From DAOUEX01 sp034430235 (lineage in GTDB: Bacteria; Chloroflexota; Anaerolineae; UBA2200), in NCBI GenBank assembly GCA_964478075.1, contig CAYZGO010000002.1:62001-126000 (forward strand): a DNA stretch of 64,000 nt, written 5' to 3'. Below, one piece after another: positions 52,416 to 61,074 of this stretch (position 1 is its first letter; each line of letters starts with the position of its first letter). The notes under the pieces are model-generated. The model saw only the letters and a list, made by a program, of their open reading frames with translations, had not been told where the DNA came from and ran no database searches. A program made the position numbers and the translations under genes.

Positions 52416-53144
52416 TCAAACACTCCAGTCAAACTTGCCAAAAGCATCCGAGATCGGCGGAAGCGCCCCGTTGTGAGCCCGATTAAGCAGCAACCAACTC
52501 TCCAATACTGGCCAATTCTTCAGTGCAATGATGCTTGCCTCTGCTAATTTGTTACACAGCAGTTCACTGCTCTGTAGTTCATCCCAGTATCGCTGCAAGC
52601 CTTCAGCCACGAGCTGGGGCATCTCCTGCAGAATCTCGAGGTCGATCTCACCAAACTGATGCGTGCCTCCAGATTCTTTCTTCGTCTTTATTCCGCCGTG
52701 AGCCGCATAGTGTCCCAAGGCCGTCAGCATATCGACAGTATATTCACGGCTGCTAGTTTTGATGACAACCGTGTCGTCGTGCAACCCGATCTGGTCTGAA
52801 TTCGCCAGCCACCTGAAGCCCGTCTGGAGGTCGGCGACGCTACCCCACAGATCGGAATTACCTCTGATGCAGCGTCCAAGTATCTCCACCCCAGACGAAA
52901 AGACATGATACGCCGGGATATAAGTGGTTCGCTGAGCTTTCGGAGGCTCCAGCAGATGACTGACGCTCTCGCAAATGTCATGAATCACGCCAATGACATA
53001 TCCTGCTTTGATGGTCAAGGAGAAAAGGCGCGGGTTACCGCCTGCCTTCCTATTCAAGGCTTTCCATAACCGGGACTCCTTGCTCCAGTTCTTCAGCTTG
53101 ACCGTAGGGGTCTTGAGCTTTACATTTGCTGGTGCCTTTGCCAT
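52416..53144 (-). CDS. HEPN-like protein in the S21 locus
   Basis: 242 residues, with GGAGG upstream of the ATG. No family recognised with certainty. Helical; an AYHVFSSGVEILGRCIRGN segment near 80-98 and LGHYAAHGG near 152 resemble HEPN domains, although the Arg of the RX4-6H motif is absent (GHYAAHG). The C-terminus ends with ALKNWPVLESWLLLN and FGKFDWSV. It lies between two S21-like copies and downstream of the S21-HEPN fusion, so it may be its partner, possibly an inactive or antitoxin-like member. Confidence 0.6.
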   Translation of the reverse strand: MAKAPANVKLKTPTVKLKNWSKESRLWKALNRKAGGNPRLFSLTIKAGYVIGVIHDICESVSHLLEPPKAQRTTYIPAYHVFSSGVEILGRCIRGNSDLWGSVADLQTGFRWLANSDQIGLHDDTVVIKTSSREYTVDMLTALGHYAAHGGIKTKKESGGTHQFGEIDLEILQEMPQLVAEGLQRYWDELQSSELLCNKLAEASIIALKNWPVLESWLLLNRAHNGALPPISDAFGKFDWSV

Positions 53145-53294
53145 GTTGTCGCCTCCTTCTCAGACTTGTGGCGAGCTCCCCAGGCCCAAGCGGCCTGAGC
53201 TGCTTGCGTCCTGGACACAATGAGCCAACTGTGTAGTTTCTGCTCTTTGTCTAGGAACTCCATTTTCTTCATCCTGCACTGGTGAGCACTTTAC

Positions 53295-53872
53295 CTAGTG
53301 CCCAGGCAGCAGTCGCAGGTCACACCAGGTCGCGCCTGGGCGCAAGCTCCCAAACAGAACCTCAGCGGAAGGCGTGTACTTGCGCATGAATAAGTTCACC
53401 CTTTCCAGCATGAGATTCACTCTTGCCTTGTCAGATAGTTCGTCCCACTGACCATGAGCGGCGTGATCTCTTAGGCGAGTCCAGCAAGCGATGTCCTTCG
53501 CGTCCTGTTTGGTAATGAACTCTTGCTCACGCAGCGTCTCGGCGTATGCTTCGATTCCAGGCTTCCGTCCTGTCTTGTGCCCTTCACACTTTACCCAGGT
53601 CCTCAGGAACTCTTCAAGTGCTGCGGAAACCACCATTGCAGGCGCCGCCGGATGACCACCTTTTGATCCGAGCAAGTCATGCGCTTGACTGAGCAAATCG
53701 GACACTACATCTATCTGCGCCTTGCGCAGTCGTCTGTAGCGTTTCTCGCTCTTTGAAACAAAGCAGCGTTTCTTCTTCACCTGGCTCAGGTCACGCGAGC
53801 GCGTGACTTCTTCTTGAAATCGTTTCAGTAGACTACCAAGCGATTCCCCTCGCCCAGTACCACGCTTGTCAC
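53295..53872 (-). CDS. S21-HEPN fusion protein (N-terminal S21 part frameshifted)
   Basis: In the main frame (stop at 53295) a S21-like N-terminus (SLLKRFQEEVTRSRDLSQVKKKRCFVSKSEKRYRRLRKAQ) runs straight into a helical domain with ALEEFLR and the RX4H motif (RDHAAH; Arg104 and His109 counted from the internal GTG at 53780), typical of HEPN RNase domains. Upstream, the S21 start is in the neighbouring frame: GTG at 53872 reading VTSVVLGEG, with a one-base loss in a GGGG run near 53846. The DNA upstream of the GTG also resembles the S21 leader. As it stands, translation could start only at 53780. If the indel is a base-call error, the product is a ~192-residue S21-HEPN fusion. HEPN proteins are often RNases in toxin-antitoxin or defence systems. 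Confidence 0.65.
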
Positions 53873-54101
53873 TCTCTAGTCATCGCCTCTCGTCGTCAAC
53901 TCACTGCCTGAGAATCGTGGCCGTGGCCGGTGAATCCTTGCTCGCCTGAATGAAACAGACCTGGCTAACCGCTACTCACTCCGAGTCTCGGCAGGAAACC
54001 AGGTCTGCAGCAAGGCTGGATCCAGATTATCGCGAACCGCGAGAGTTTCCGAGCGACTCCCTGGGCGGCTGCCGCGAATGGCCCGCTCAGTAGAAGGCGC
54101 T

Positions 54102-54656
54102 CTACTCCACCTCCACAGGCGATAGCTCCTGAGAAACCTGATCTAGTGCACCATCCAACCAGCCCAACTCTGCACGGGCCACAGACAATGCGTAGTCAAG
54201 TGCCAGGCGTTGTCCCAAATCCGCGCTTTCATCCAACGCCGCCCCAATCTGCTCCAGTGCAAGCTGATGACCGGCAACCTGCGACCGTCTCTGCTGCAGA
54301 TGAGCCGTCAGTCTAGCACGCGAGAAGTTGCTGGCCAGCATCAGGCGCATCATGAAGGCCTTCATCGAAGTACCAGGGCCAACAGGTCGATCGATCCACT
54401 GCTCTAGCTCGTGCCTACCCGCGTCTGTAATGGTATAGATCTTCCTGGGCGGCCTATCCTGTCGCAGTTCGACATCCATGGTTACCAGATCGTCCTGCAG
54501 CAAGGCCCGCAAAGCAGGGTAGACACTACCAGAACTGGGACCGCCGATCAACCAGCTCAGGCTCTTTAGGAACCGCTTAACATCATAGCCAGACATCGGC
54601 TGCTGAGTCAGCAAACCCAGACTGAAGTAGCGGAGATTGATAGCGCTCCCGGACAT
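54102..54656 (-). CDS. PadR-family transcriptional regulator
   Basis: 184 residues from the ATG at 54656 (MSGSAINLRYFSLG); the frame extends upstream to 54821 through the promoter and is rejected. PadR winged helix: SGYDVKRFLKSL, GPSSGSVYPALRALLQDDLV and the wing VELRQDRPPRKIYTITDAGRHEL at about 60-85, followed by a C-terminal dimerisation domain (helices, residues 100-184). These repressors respond to phenolic acids, drugs or other ligands. A dyad in its leader suggests autoregulation. Confidence 0.88.
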   Translation of the reverse strand: MSGSAINLRYFSLGLLTQQPMSGYDVKRFLKSLSWLIGGPSSGSVYPALRALLQDDLVTMDVELRQDRPPRKIYTITDAGRHELEQWIDRPVGPGTSMKAFMMRLMLASNFSRARLTAHLQQRRSQVAGHQLALEQIGAALDESADLGQRLALDYALSVARAELGWLDGALDQVSQELSPVEVE

Positions 54657-54673
54657 GGCTGATTCCCCGCACA

Positions 54674-54694
54674 ACATAGCGTTACCGGCTATGT
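54674..54694. promoter_or_regulatory. PadR operator-like dyad
   Basis: ACATAGC-N7-GCTATGT, a perfect 7-base inverted repeat with the ACAT...ATGT pattern of PadR operators. It lies 18-38 bases upstream of the start codon, just past the -10, where binding would block transcription. Confidence 0.65.
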
Positions 54695-54720
54695 CGTATC
54701 GATATAGGTCATACAGAGAT

Positions 54721-54749
54721 ATTTTACCAGAACTCACCACGATTGTCAA
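54721..54749 (-). promoter_or_regulatory. Sigma-70 promoter of the padR gene
   Basis: On the minus strand: TTGACA (54744-54749), a 17-base spacer and TAAAAT (54721-54726), with the dyad at 54674-54694 immediately downstream. Confidence 0.75.
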
Positions 54750-55152
54750 ATCCGCGGGAGCTCTGTCTCTCTTCACCATCACCAGATTCGGAACAATCAC
54801 CGCACATTGGCTGATTGACAACTGTCAGCAGATTGTGTACAATATAGGCATCTTAATAGCAAACTGTCCTAATCTGCAAGATTCTAGGCTGTTCGGCTGC
54901 GCCGGGGCCGGACTAGGAACTGGGCACATTGTTCAGAGCGTTGCTGAGGAAAGGATAACTTCAGCGGTGCGTAGCATCGTTTGCAGAGTAGAGACGAGCT
55001 GTTTTCTCTGAGCCTGTGTAGATCCGAGCTTTCGTTATCGTTGCAAATCTTCCCCAGATTTTTTGGCACTCGGTTGCCGACTCTACTTGGCGAGGCTGGA
55101 CACACCGAGTGCTTTTTGATTTGTGCAAATAAGGTATCATGGAGGATGATCT

Positions 55153-57219
55153 ATGAGCGAGAACCTGACTCATGTTGGAACTGTGCCATCAGAGGAAGGC
55201 GAGTCTGCCTCTGATTCGCAGGTTGAGCCAACCTCGGAAGATCAAGAGCCTACTTCCGGGGATAGACCTCGCGAGGCAGACAGGGACGAGTCGCTGATTG
55301 CGCCGACCACAGGGCAGCAAACACCTTCTTCGACCACTGAGCTTCAGACAAGCGAGTTGCTGACAGAAGAGGAACTGCCTGTTGCGAAGCCACAAGCACC
55401 GACCGCCACCGAGTCTGCGGCGGGGATTATCACGAAGGAGCCGTCATCATCCGTGGCCGATGAGGCAACTGACCACGAGGTGCATCCAACACGGGAGGAC
55501 ACGCCAGAAAAAGCGCAGGGCGACGAAGCCCGAGCAGAGCGAACAGGCATGGGTAAGGTGTTTACTGACGACTACACCTACCGGCGGCCTAAGAGGGGAG
55601 AGATACGCCAGGGACAAATCATAGGTATCGAAGAAGACCACATAATCGTGGATCTGGGTCTCAAGCGCGAAGGCCATGTCTCGGCCGACGACTTGCAGCG
55701 CGTGGGCTCTGACATCGTGGCAGCGCTCTCGCTCGGGGACGAGATCCCTGTCTATGTCATCAGGCCAGAGGATAGAGAAGGCAACATTGTCGTCTCTTGG
55801 CATCGTGCCCGGCAAGAGCAGGACTGGCTCGATGCCCAACGACTCCACGAAACTGGTGAGGTCTGGGAAGGAAAAGTCAAGGGCTACAATCGGGGGGGCT
55901 TGATCGTGCCCTATGGCAAGATCCGAGGCTTTGTCCCCGCTTCGCATCTCACAGGCATGTCACGGCGTCTTGATCCGGCAACTCTGCAGGCACGACTGGC
56001 TGATATAGTAGGAAAGAGCCTGCCTTTGAAAGTGATCGAAGTTGACCGCCGCCGCCGCCGCCTGATCTTCTCCGAGCGGCTGGCACGACGTGCATGGCGC
56101 CTCCAACAACGGGAAAAGCTGCTGAATGAACTGCAAGAAGGAGACCACGTGCATGGTGTCGTGAGCAACGTGTGCGATTTCGGAGTCTTCGTTGACATCG
56201 GAGGCACTGATGGCTTGGTGCACATATCCGAGTTATCGTGGCGACGCACACGGCATCCCAGTGAATTGATAAAGGTAGGCGACGAGGTAGAAGTTTACGT
56301 CTTGCACGTTGACAGAGAGCGCAAACGCATCGGTCTGAGTCTCAGGCTGATTGAAGCGGACCCCTGGGAAGCAGTAGAGGAGAAGTACGAGGTCGGGCAA
56401 CTGGTGACTGGTGTGATTACCAAGATCACTGACTTTGGTGCATTCGCCGCGCTTGACGACGACATTGAAGGCCTGATCCATATCTCAGAATTGGCAGAAG
56501 TCCCGCCCAAACACCCGAGCGAAGTGGTTACTGGGGACAAGGCTGTACCACTGCGTATCGTGAAGATAGACAGTAGACGGCGGCGGATGGGTTTGAGCCT
56601 GAAGCGCGTTTCCGAAGAGGACTGGGCTGAATGGGAGGAGCAAAGAAAGATAACAGTCGAACCTGAGGAGCAAGTGGAAGCCGCCGGGGAACCGGAGCCC
56701 CCTGTTCAAGAGGCCTTGGTGGAGGAACCCCAGGTGGCGCCGTTGACCGCGGAGGAAGCACCGGCTGAGGTTGTGGCAGAGGAACCGCCTGACGAAGCGT
56801 TGCCCACGGAGGAAGCACCGGTTGAGCCTATGGCAGAGGAACCGCGTGACGAAGCATTGCCCGCAGAGGAAGCACCGGTTGAGCCTGTGGCAGAGGAGCC
56901 GCGTGACGAAGCGTTGCCCACGGAGGAGACACCGGTTGAGCCTATGGCAGAGGAGCCGCGTGACGAGGCATTGCCCGCAGAGGAAGCAGCGGTTGAGCCT
57001 GTGGCAGAGGAGCCGCGTGACGAAGCGTTGCCCGCAGAGGAAGCAGCGGTTGAGCCTGTGGCAGAGGAGCCGCGTGACGAAGCATTGCCCACGGAGGAAG
57101 CACCGGTTGAGCCTCCTGACGAGGCTTTGCCCAAGGGGCCCCCGCCAGAGGACGAAGACAGTCTGTGGGATAGCCCACCGGATGATGGGCACAGCCATCC
57201 AGGCACGGAATCCCAGTAG
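55153..57219 (+). CDS. Ribosomal protein S1-like protein with a repeated acidic tail
   Basis: 688 residues, with GGAGG upstream. Order: acidic N-terminus (~1-132), then four S1 (OB-fold RNA-binding) repeats at ~149-222, ~236-305, ~327-400 (VHGVVSNVCDFGVFVDIGGTDGLVHISEL) and ~413-487, then an acidic, Pro/Glu-rich tail (~500-688). The tail is built from six 19-residue repeats and a partial one. It is probably the cell's working S1, unwinding mRNA structure at initiation. The paralogue at 50765-51835 is broken. It precedes the DksA-like gene by 35 bases. Confidence 0.88.
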   Translation: MSENLTHVGTVPSEEGESASDSQVEPTSEDQEPTSGDRPREADRDESLIAPTTGQQTPSSTTELQTSELLTEEELPVAKPQAPTATESAAGIITKEPSSSVADEATDHEVHPTREDTPEKAQGDEARAERTGMGKVFTDDYTYRRPKRGEIRQGQIIGIEEDHIIVDLGLKREGHVSADDLQRVGSDIVAALSLGDEIPVYVIRPEDREGNIVVSWHRARQEQDWLDAQRLHETGEVWEGKVKGYNRGGLIVPYGKIRGFVPASHLTGMSRRLDPATLQARLADIVGKSLPLKVIEVDRRRRRLIFSERLARRAWRLQQREKLLNELQEGDHVHGVVSNVCDFGVFVDIGGTDGLVHISELSWRRTRHPSELIKVGDEVEVYVLHVDRERKRIGLSLRLIEADPWEAVEEKYEVGQLVTGVITKITDFGAFAALDDDIEGLIHISELAEVPPKHPSEVVTGDKAVPLRIVKIDSRRRRMGLSLKRVSEEDWAEWEEQRKITVEPEEQVEAAGEPEPPVQEALVEEPQVAPLTAEEAPAEVVAEEPPDEALPTEEAPVEPMAEEPRDEALPAEEAPVEPVAEEPRDEALPTEETPVEPMAEEPRDEALPAEEAAVEPVAEEPRDEALPAEEAAVEPVAEEPRDEALPTEEAPVEPPDEALPKGPPPEDEDSLWDSPPDDGHSHPGTESQ
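56752..57135 (+). repeat. 57-base tandem repeat coding the S1 acidic tail
   Basis: Six full copies and one partial copy (42 bases) of a 57-base unit coding EEAPVEPMAEEPRDEALPT, with few codon differences. Adjacent units alternate between two variants (MA/VA, A/T endings), so a 114-base unit may have been duplicated. All copies are in frame with the gene. Confidence 0.95.
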
Positions 57220-57254
57220 ATCCTTTCCACGAAAGTGGATGCTATTGGTAGAGA

Positions 57255-57587
57255 GTGCATTTCGCCATGCGGGACCCAAGAAAGAAGGAGCTGCAACACC
57301 GGTTGCAAGAGGCACTGAAAGAGCTTGAGCAATTGGATAAGCGGCTGCAACAAAAGGCAGAATACGGACCAGGCAAGGGAGATCCAGCCATTTACGAATG
57401 GGAATTGACCTTGGCTCGGCGCCAGGAAACCCAGGCCCGGGTGGAGACGATTCGGCAGGCTCTGCAAAATCTCGCAGAGGGACGCTATGGAGTCTGCGAA
57501 CGATGCGGCGCGCCCATAAATCCGGAACGCCTGGGAATCCTCCCGCTGACGACTCTGTGTATTAACTGCGCACGATCAAGAGAATGA
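57255..57587 (+). CDS. DksA/TraR-like zinc-finger protein
   Basis: 110 residues; an alternative start is the ATG at 57267. N-terminal coiled coil (about residues 12-75), then a Cys4 zinc finger (CERCG...CINC). DksA-like proteins bind in the RNA polymerase secondary channel and, with ppGpp in some species, tune rRNA and stress transcription. A strong terminator follows. Confidence 0.88.
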   Translation: MHFAMRDPRKKELQHRLQEALKELEQLDKRLQQKAEYGPGKGDPAIYEWELTLARRQETQARVETIRQALQNLAEGRYGVCERCGAPINPERLGILPLTTLCINCARSRE

Positions 57588-57612
57588 TCGAAGCCTAACC
57601 CTTCAACGGACG

Positions 57613-57644
57613 AATCGGCTGCCCGGAACCTCGGGCAGCCGATT
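57613..57644 (+). terminator. Terminator after the DksA-like gene
   Basis: AATCGGCTGCCCG/CGGGCAGCCGATT, a 13-base perfect stem with a 6-base loop, followed by TCTCGTTCTT. It ends the S1 / DksA transcript. Confidence 0.85.
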
Positions 57645-57705
57645 TCTCGTTCTTCCCGATTCTGTTATGGACTCGTTTGGGCTCGACGCACAGCGTTGGA
57701 ACAAG

Positions 57706-58119
57706 TCACAGGCTTTTTCCTGCACGCGGTCCGACGACAAGCACGGGACATAGAGCTGCGAAATCCGCCAAAACGATCAGACCCCAGAGAGGTTCGGCCA
57801 GCGCCACGACAGCCGAGAGCGCCACAGCCAGCACTCCAATGGCTATCCACACGTTTCTATCTGGCTGTGGTCTGAAGTATGTAATCAAGGTTACGAGCAG
57901 GCAATAGAGCACCGTCATGACCAACACGCTCGACAAAGCGGTATTCTTGGTGAGAAGGATTGGCCCCCGGGAATCAACGTAGAAGACAGGCGCATCATTC
58001 ACGAAACGCACATGGATACGCCGGATGATCGCCAGAAAGAGCATCGTGTATTGGCCTACTGCGGCCACACCTCCCCAAAGCAAACTCGTCAGTATCTTAT
58101 CTCTCTGCCATCTGGTCAT
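57706..58119 (-). CDS. Small integral membrane protein
   Basis: 137 residues from the ATG at 58119; the frame opens up to 58158 with a GTG in a near palindrome. Three hydrophobic segments: ~12-34 (LWGGVAAVGQYTMLFLAII), ~60-84 (LSSVLVMTVLYCLLVTLITYF) and ~90-120. No known family. Convergent with the dksA-like gene. Confidence 0.6.
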   Translation of the reverse strand: MTRWQRDKILTSLLWGGVAAVGQYTMLFLAIIRRIHVRFVNDAPVFYVDSRGPILLTKNTALSSVLVMTVLYCLLVTLITYFRPQPDRNVWIAIGVLAVALSAVVALAEPLWGLIVLADFAALCPVLVVGPRAGKSL

Positions 58120-58268
58120 GAAGGATTGATTTCCTTTCTCCTCGTATTTCCAATACACGAGGCATCACGTGCGCTGCGTCCTTCATTACAAAGAAGCGGC
58201 AGCATTGTAGCCCATCCACGCGCGCCTGGCAAGTGTATAGACCGGATGCATGGGTAACACATTAGATC

Positions 58269-59086
58269 TTAGCAATTATGCTCGTTTGGGTCAATCTGTG
58301 CAACTTTCTCATAGCAGAAGAAGACATCGAACACGCCATCAGTGAGTGTATAGCGTAGCGCCACTGGGTGTGAACATCGTCGGTTTGGAGGACATGCTTG
58401 CGCCAAGCGCTATCGCTTGCTTGGACGAAGCGAAACACGCGCAAGGAGTCGATGTAGTAGCACAAAGGGAAGCCATAAGTGTGCATCATGGCCTGGGCGG
58501 CCTGGATATGGGCTCAGGTGGTCTCCTTGGGGAAGAAATCAGCGAACAGCAGCTTGCGGCTGAAGTCATCAATGGTAGTAATCAGAGCCCATTTCTCCTG
58601 GGCAAAAGGAGACCATAGGTGCGTGGAGGCATCGTGTTGCACCGGGGCGCCGATCGAGGCGGTCAACTTTTCGCGGTCATGAACCTTTCTTTTTCGGCGA
58701 AGCTTGTAGCAGCCCGGACGCTTGGCAGGATTGATGATTCTGTTTACGAACACACTGCCCCCTTTCTTTGTGAGGCGGTCCCGCAGGGCAGAGTAGTTGT
58801 AGCCGGAGATTGGCAACCGTCGGTCTTCGACCATCTCTTTCTCTTGCAGCAGTGCCGGTTCGATCTCTGCTTCCACAGGAGCAGACAATCTAGCTGGTGT
58901 AGCTCTTTCGTAGGAAACGGAGAAAGTCTCCGCATCTTGCCGGTATTGCCTGAGCAGGGCGAAGAACCGACTCTTACTGATGCCCAATATCTCTTGAACT
59001 TCAGCTCCTGGCAGCATTCCCTGGCAGTACGCTTGAAGTAGAACTTTGATCTGGTCGTCAGTAAATGGTTTGTGTAGCTGGTCCAT
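58269..59086 (-). pseudogene. Transposase of an IS481/ISNCY-type element, inactive
   Basis: The frame from 59086 (MDQLHKPFTDDQIKVLLQ) to 58514 contains the N-terminal helix-turn-helix and the first DDE segment (ITTIDDFSRKLLFADF), then an in-frame TGA where Trp is expected (TT[W]AHIQAAQAMMHTYGFP). The frame resumes to about 58330, where a single-base shift moves the tail (TDGVFDVFFCYEKVAQID) to another frame. At least two mutations kill it. The element end near 59198 reads TGTCATTTAAAGTTGAAAACTGG, with two more copies of the GAAAxxTGGAC site inward. Confidence 0.8.
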
Positions 59087-59139
59087 TTATTCCTCCCCTA
59101 GTAGTCTTGGAGGAAATATACCATGACCAGTCCACTTTT

Positions 59140-59198
59140 CAGCTGGAAACTGTCCATCTTTCAGGTTTAAACAGTCCAGTTTTCAACTTTAAATGACA
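59140..59198. repeat. IS end with three transposase-binding repeats
   Basis: Reading inward on the minus strand: GTTGAAAACTGGACTGTTT, then CCTGAAAGATGGACAGTTT, then GCTGAAAAGTGGACTGG. Three ~22-base spaced repeats mark the right end of the element whose transposase is at 58269. Its other end was not found. Confidence 0.6.
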
Positions 59199-59215
59199 CC
59201 CTCATACGGGTACCG

Positions 59216-60579
59216 TGTCAAATCAAAAGATAATGTTACCGGGAGGTGATGGTTCTGTCAAATGAAAATGTTACCAGGCTGCCTTCTCCTTTCTAGACTT
59301 GTATGGGTATTGCCAACGTTTCGAGGACGTTCTCCGTTACCCCCGGTTCAGCACCCGGCAAGGAGAAGAGGTGATCAATTAAGTCGTAGATCTCCTGTCG
59401 TAACTGACGAGGGTTGGTTTGGTCTCGCAGTTGTTCAAGCTGCTGGCGTTTCTCCTGGGAGATAGCGTTAGTAGCACAGAGACGCTGAAGGGGCGTCTGT
59501 GCTGGGCCATAACGGCGTTGCACTCGGCGAGCTTGGTCACTGGTAAAGGTTACCGTCTTCTCAGTCAAGCGCATGACAGGGTCGTAGAGATGATTGAGGG
59601 CTATGGTCTGGGCGACGGAATCGAGCCGCTCATTGCCCAAGTAGGCACGGACCAGAGTAAAGTTCTTCTGCTCAACAAAGCGGTTATCGTTCTTCTGGTA
59701 AGGGCGGCTGCGGGAGAGCTGAACGCCCTTGATAACGTCCGTCCAAAAGCGTAGCAGATGATCGTTGAAGAACTCACTGCCGTTATCGGGGTGGATTTCG
59801 AGGACAGGGAAGAGGAGACGGGCCAGGATGCGGCGGAAAGCATCTTCCATGACTCGTTGGCTACGTCCCAGGACAGCAGCCCGTTCGCTCCAGCTGGTAG
59901 CGACATCGATCATCTGCACGGTGTGCACATAGTCTCCCGCTGCGCTGTGGCCAGAATGATGCACCAAGTCAACTTCAAAGTGGCCAGGCTCCTGTTCGTC
60001 CCAGGGGATGCGTTTCATCGGGATGTCACGGGTCACTCGGTTGGCAGGCTTGGGGCCTTTCCTGCGAGGCAAGCGCCACTGTTCCAGCTGCTCAATCTTT
60101 TTCAGTCTGCGCCTCACGGTAGAGACGCTGATACGGTCCAGTTGCTCCAGCAGGGATGGTGATACTTGCAGCTCGCCATGAGCAGCTAGCTGCTCGGCCA
60201 TCGAAACCAAATTCGGGGTGAGCCGTTCGGCACAGATGTAATCATAGCTCTCGGAGATCACCCGCAAGGCATCGTCAACGTCGGGGCCATAGGTCTTGCT
60301 ACGTTGTTTGCGTCGAGCCTTGCGGGCTATGTTTCCATTCATGAGTCGGATCAGACTCTTGCGGTGCAACCCAGTCACTTCCTCCATTCTGTCCAGCAAT
60401 TGGCTGCGCTCCGTGCGCTTGGCCTTCGTGTACTTCTTCTGCATGATGCGGAGATACTTGTACTCCTCGTCAATGGTCATTTTGTCTTCGTTAGGCATGT
60501 TTCCCCCAGTAACATTATCATTTGAGGGAATCATACACCTTCGGTAACATTTTACGTGAAAGAATGCGGGTACTTGACA
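59216..60579. mobile_element. Insertion sequence with intact DDE transposase
   Basis: About 1.36 kb. The left end begins TGTCAAATCAAAAGATAATGTTACC and the right end finishes with TTGACA (60574-60579), the outer six bases being inverted repeats. Inward, each end carries two copies of a TCAAATGAxAATGTTAC-like word. It sits 17 bases from the end of the neighbouring dead element. No target duplication was established. Confidence 0.7.
59293..60498 (-). CDS. DDE (integrase-core) transposase
   Basis: 401 residues from the ATG at 60498 (MPNEDKMTIDEEY), a start preferred over the upstream ATG at 60534 as that lies in the terminal repeats. Helix-turn-helix region in the first 150 residues; catalytic triad Asp (FEVDLVHHSG), Asp (HPDNGSEF) and Glu (DNRFVEQKN), with 37 residues between the last two. 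IS481/ISNCY-like. The frame is intact, so it may be active. Confidence 0.88.
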   Translation of the reverse strand: MPNEDKMTIDEEYKYLRIMQKKYTKAKRTERSQLLDRMEEVTGLHRKSLIRLMNGNIARKARRKQRSKTYGPDVDDALRVISESYDYICAERLTPNLVSMAEQLAAHGELQVSPSLLEQLDRISVSTVRRRLKKIEQLEQWRLPRRKGPKPANRVTRDIPMKRIPWDEQEPGHFEVDLVHHSGHSAAGDYVHTVQMIDVATSWSERAAVLGRSQRVMEDAFRRILARLLFPVLEIHPDNGSEFFNDHLLRFWTDVIKGVQLSRSRPYQKNDNRFVEQKNFTLVRAYLGNERLDSVAQTIALNHLYDPVMRLTEKTVTFTSDQARRVQRRYGPAQTPLQRLCATNAISQEKRQQLEQLRDQTNPRQLRQEIYDLIDHLFSLPGAEPGVTENVLETLAIPIQV

Positions 60580-60602
60580 AGAAACCTATGTTGTGGTATG
60601 AT
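60574..60602 (+). promoter_or_regulatory. Hybrid promoter at the IS right end
   Basis: TTGACA is the IS terminus (60574-60579). The 17-base spacer and -10 TATGAT (60597-60602) lie in the flank. It is directed towards the dehydrogenase genes. A second good -10 (TATAAT, 60887-60892) without a clear -35 lies downstream. The rest of 60603-61074 shows no convincing gene. Confidence 0.6.
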
Positions 60603-61074
60603 GATATTGGAGAAAAATTCAACGAGTGAAAATTTGCTCACCGTTCCAAAGACGCTATGGATGCAAGTTTGCAGCATTCAACTCGAATGTGTCGGATGAT
60701 GCTATTGAGTGGGACTTTTGAAGAGAGATTGCCCAATTATATGGCCAGGTTAAAAAGCCCACGAGTTTGCCAAACCTCGCAGTGCGTGGACTGGCACGCC
60801 TGCGGTAACATTTCGTTAACACCAGCGAGAAGGGATTGATGTGTACGTCGTTACGTCATTGCTATCTTTGCACTCTAAAGACGTGTTATAATATGTTGTG
60901 GCATTTGTCCATCTAGTCCACAATATACAGACCGTGAGCTGGCCGCTGAGCTGTTGCGGGGTCTTGTGGTCAAAAGCGTGTTATGTCTTGGTGAACACGG
61001 ACCAGCAATTGTCCTCAGGCTTGGTAGGGCGCCAAGCACAGCGGGCCCTACCTCTGAGAATCGAGGGGTGTTCT

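Noticed and set aside
56752..57135. Possible CRISPR-like array
   Set aside because: Repeats are contiguous, 57 bases long and in frame in a gene, with no spacers.
56485..57467. Long minus-strand frames across the 57-base repeats
   Set aside because: They arise only because the repeat is open in several frames; the S1 frame explains it.
60657..60839. 60-codon plus-strand frame in the leader of the dehydrogenase operon
   Set aside because: No Shine-Dalgarno, no family, low coding character.
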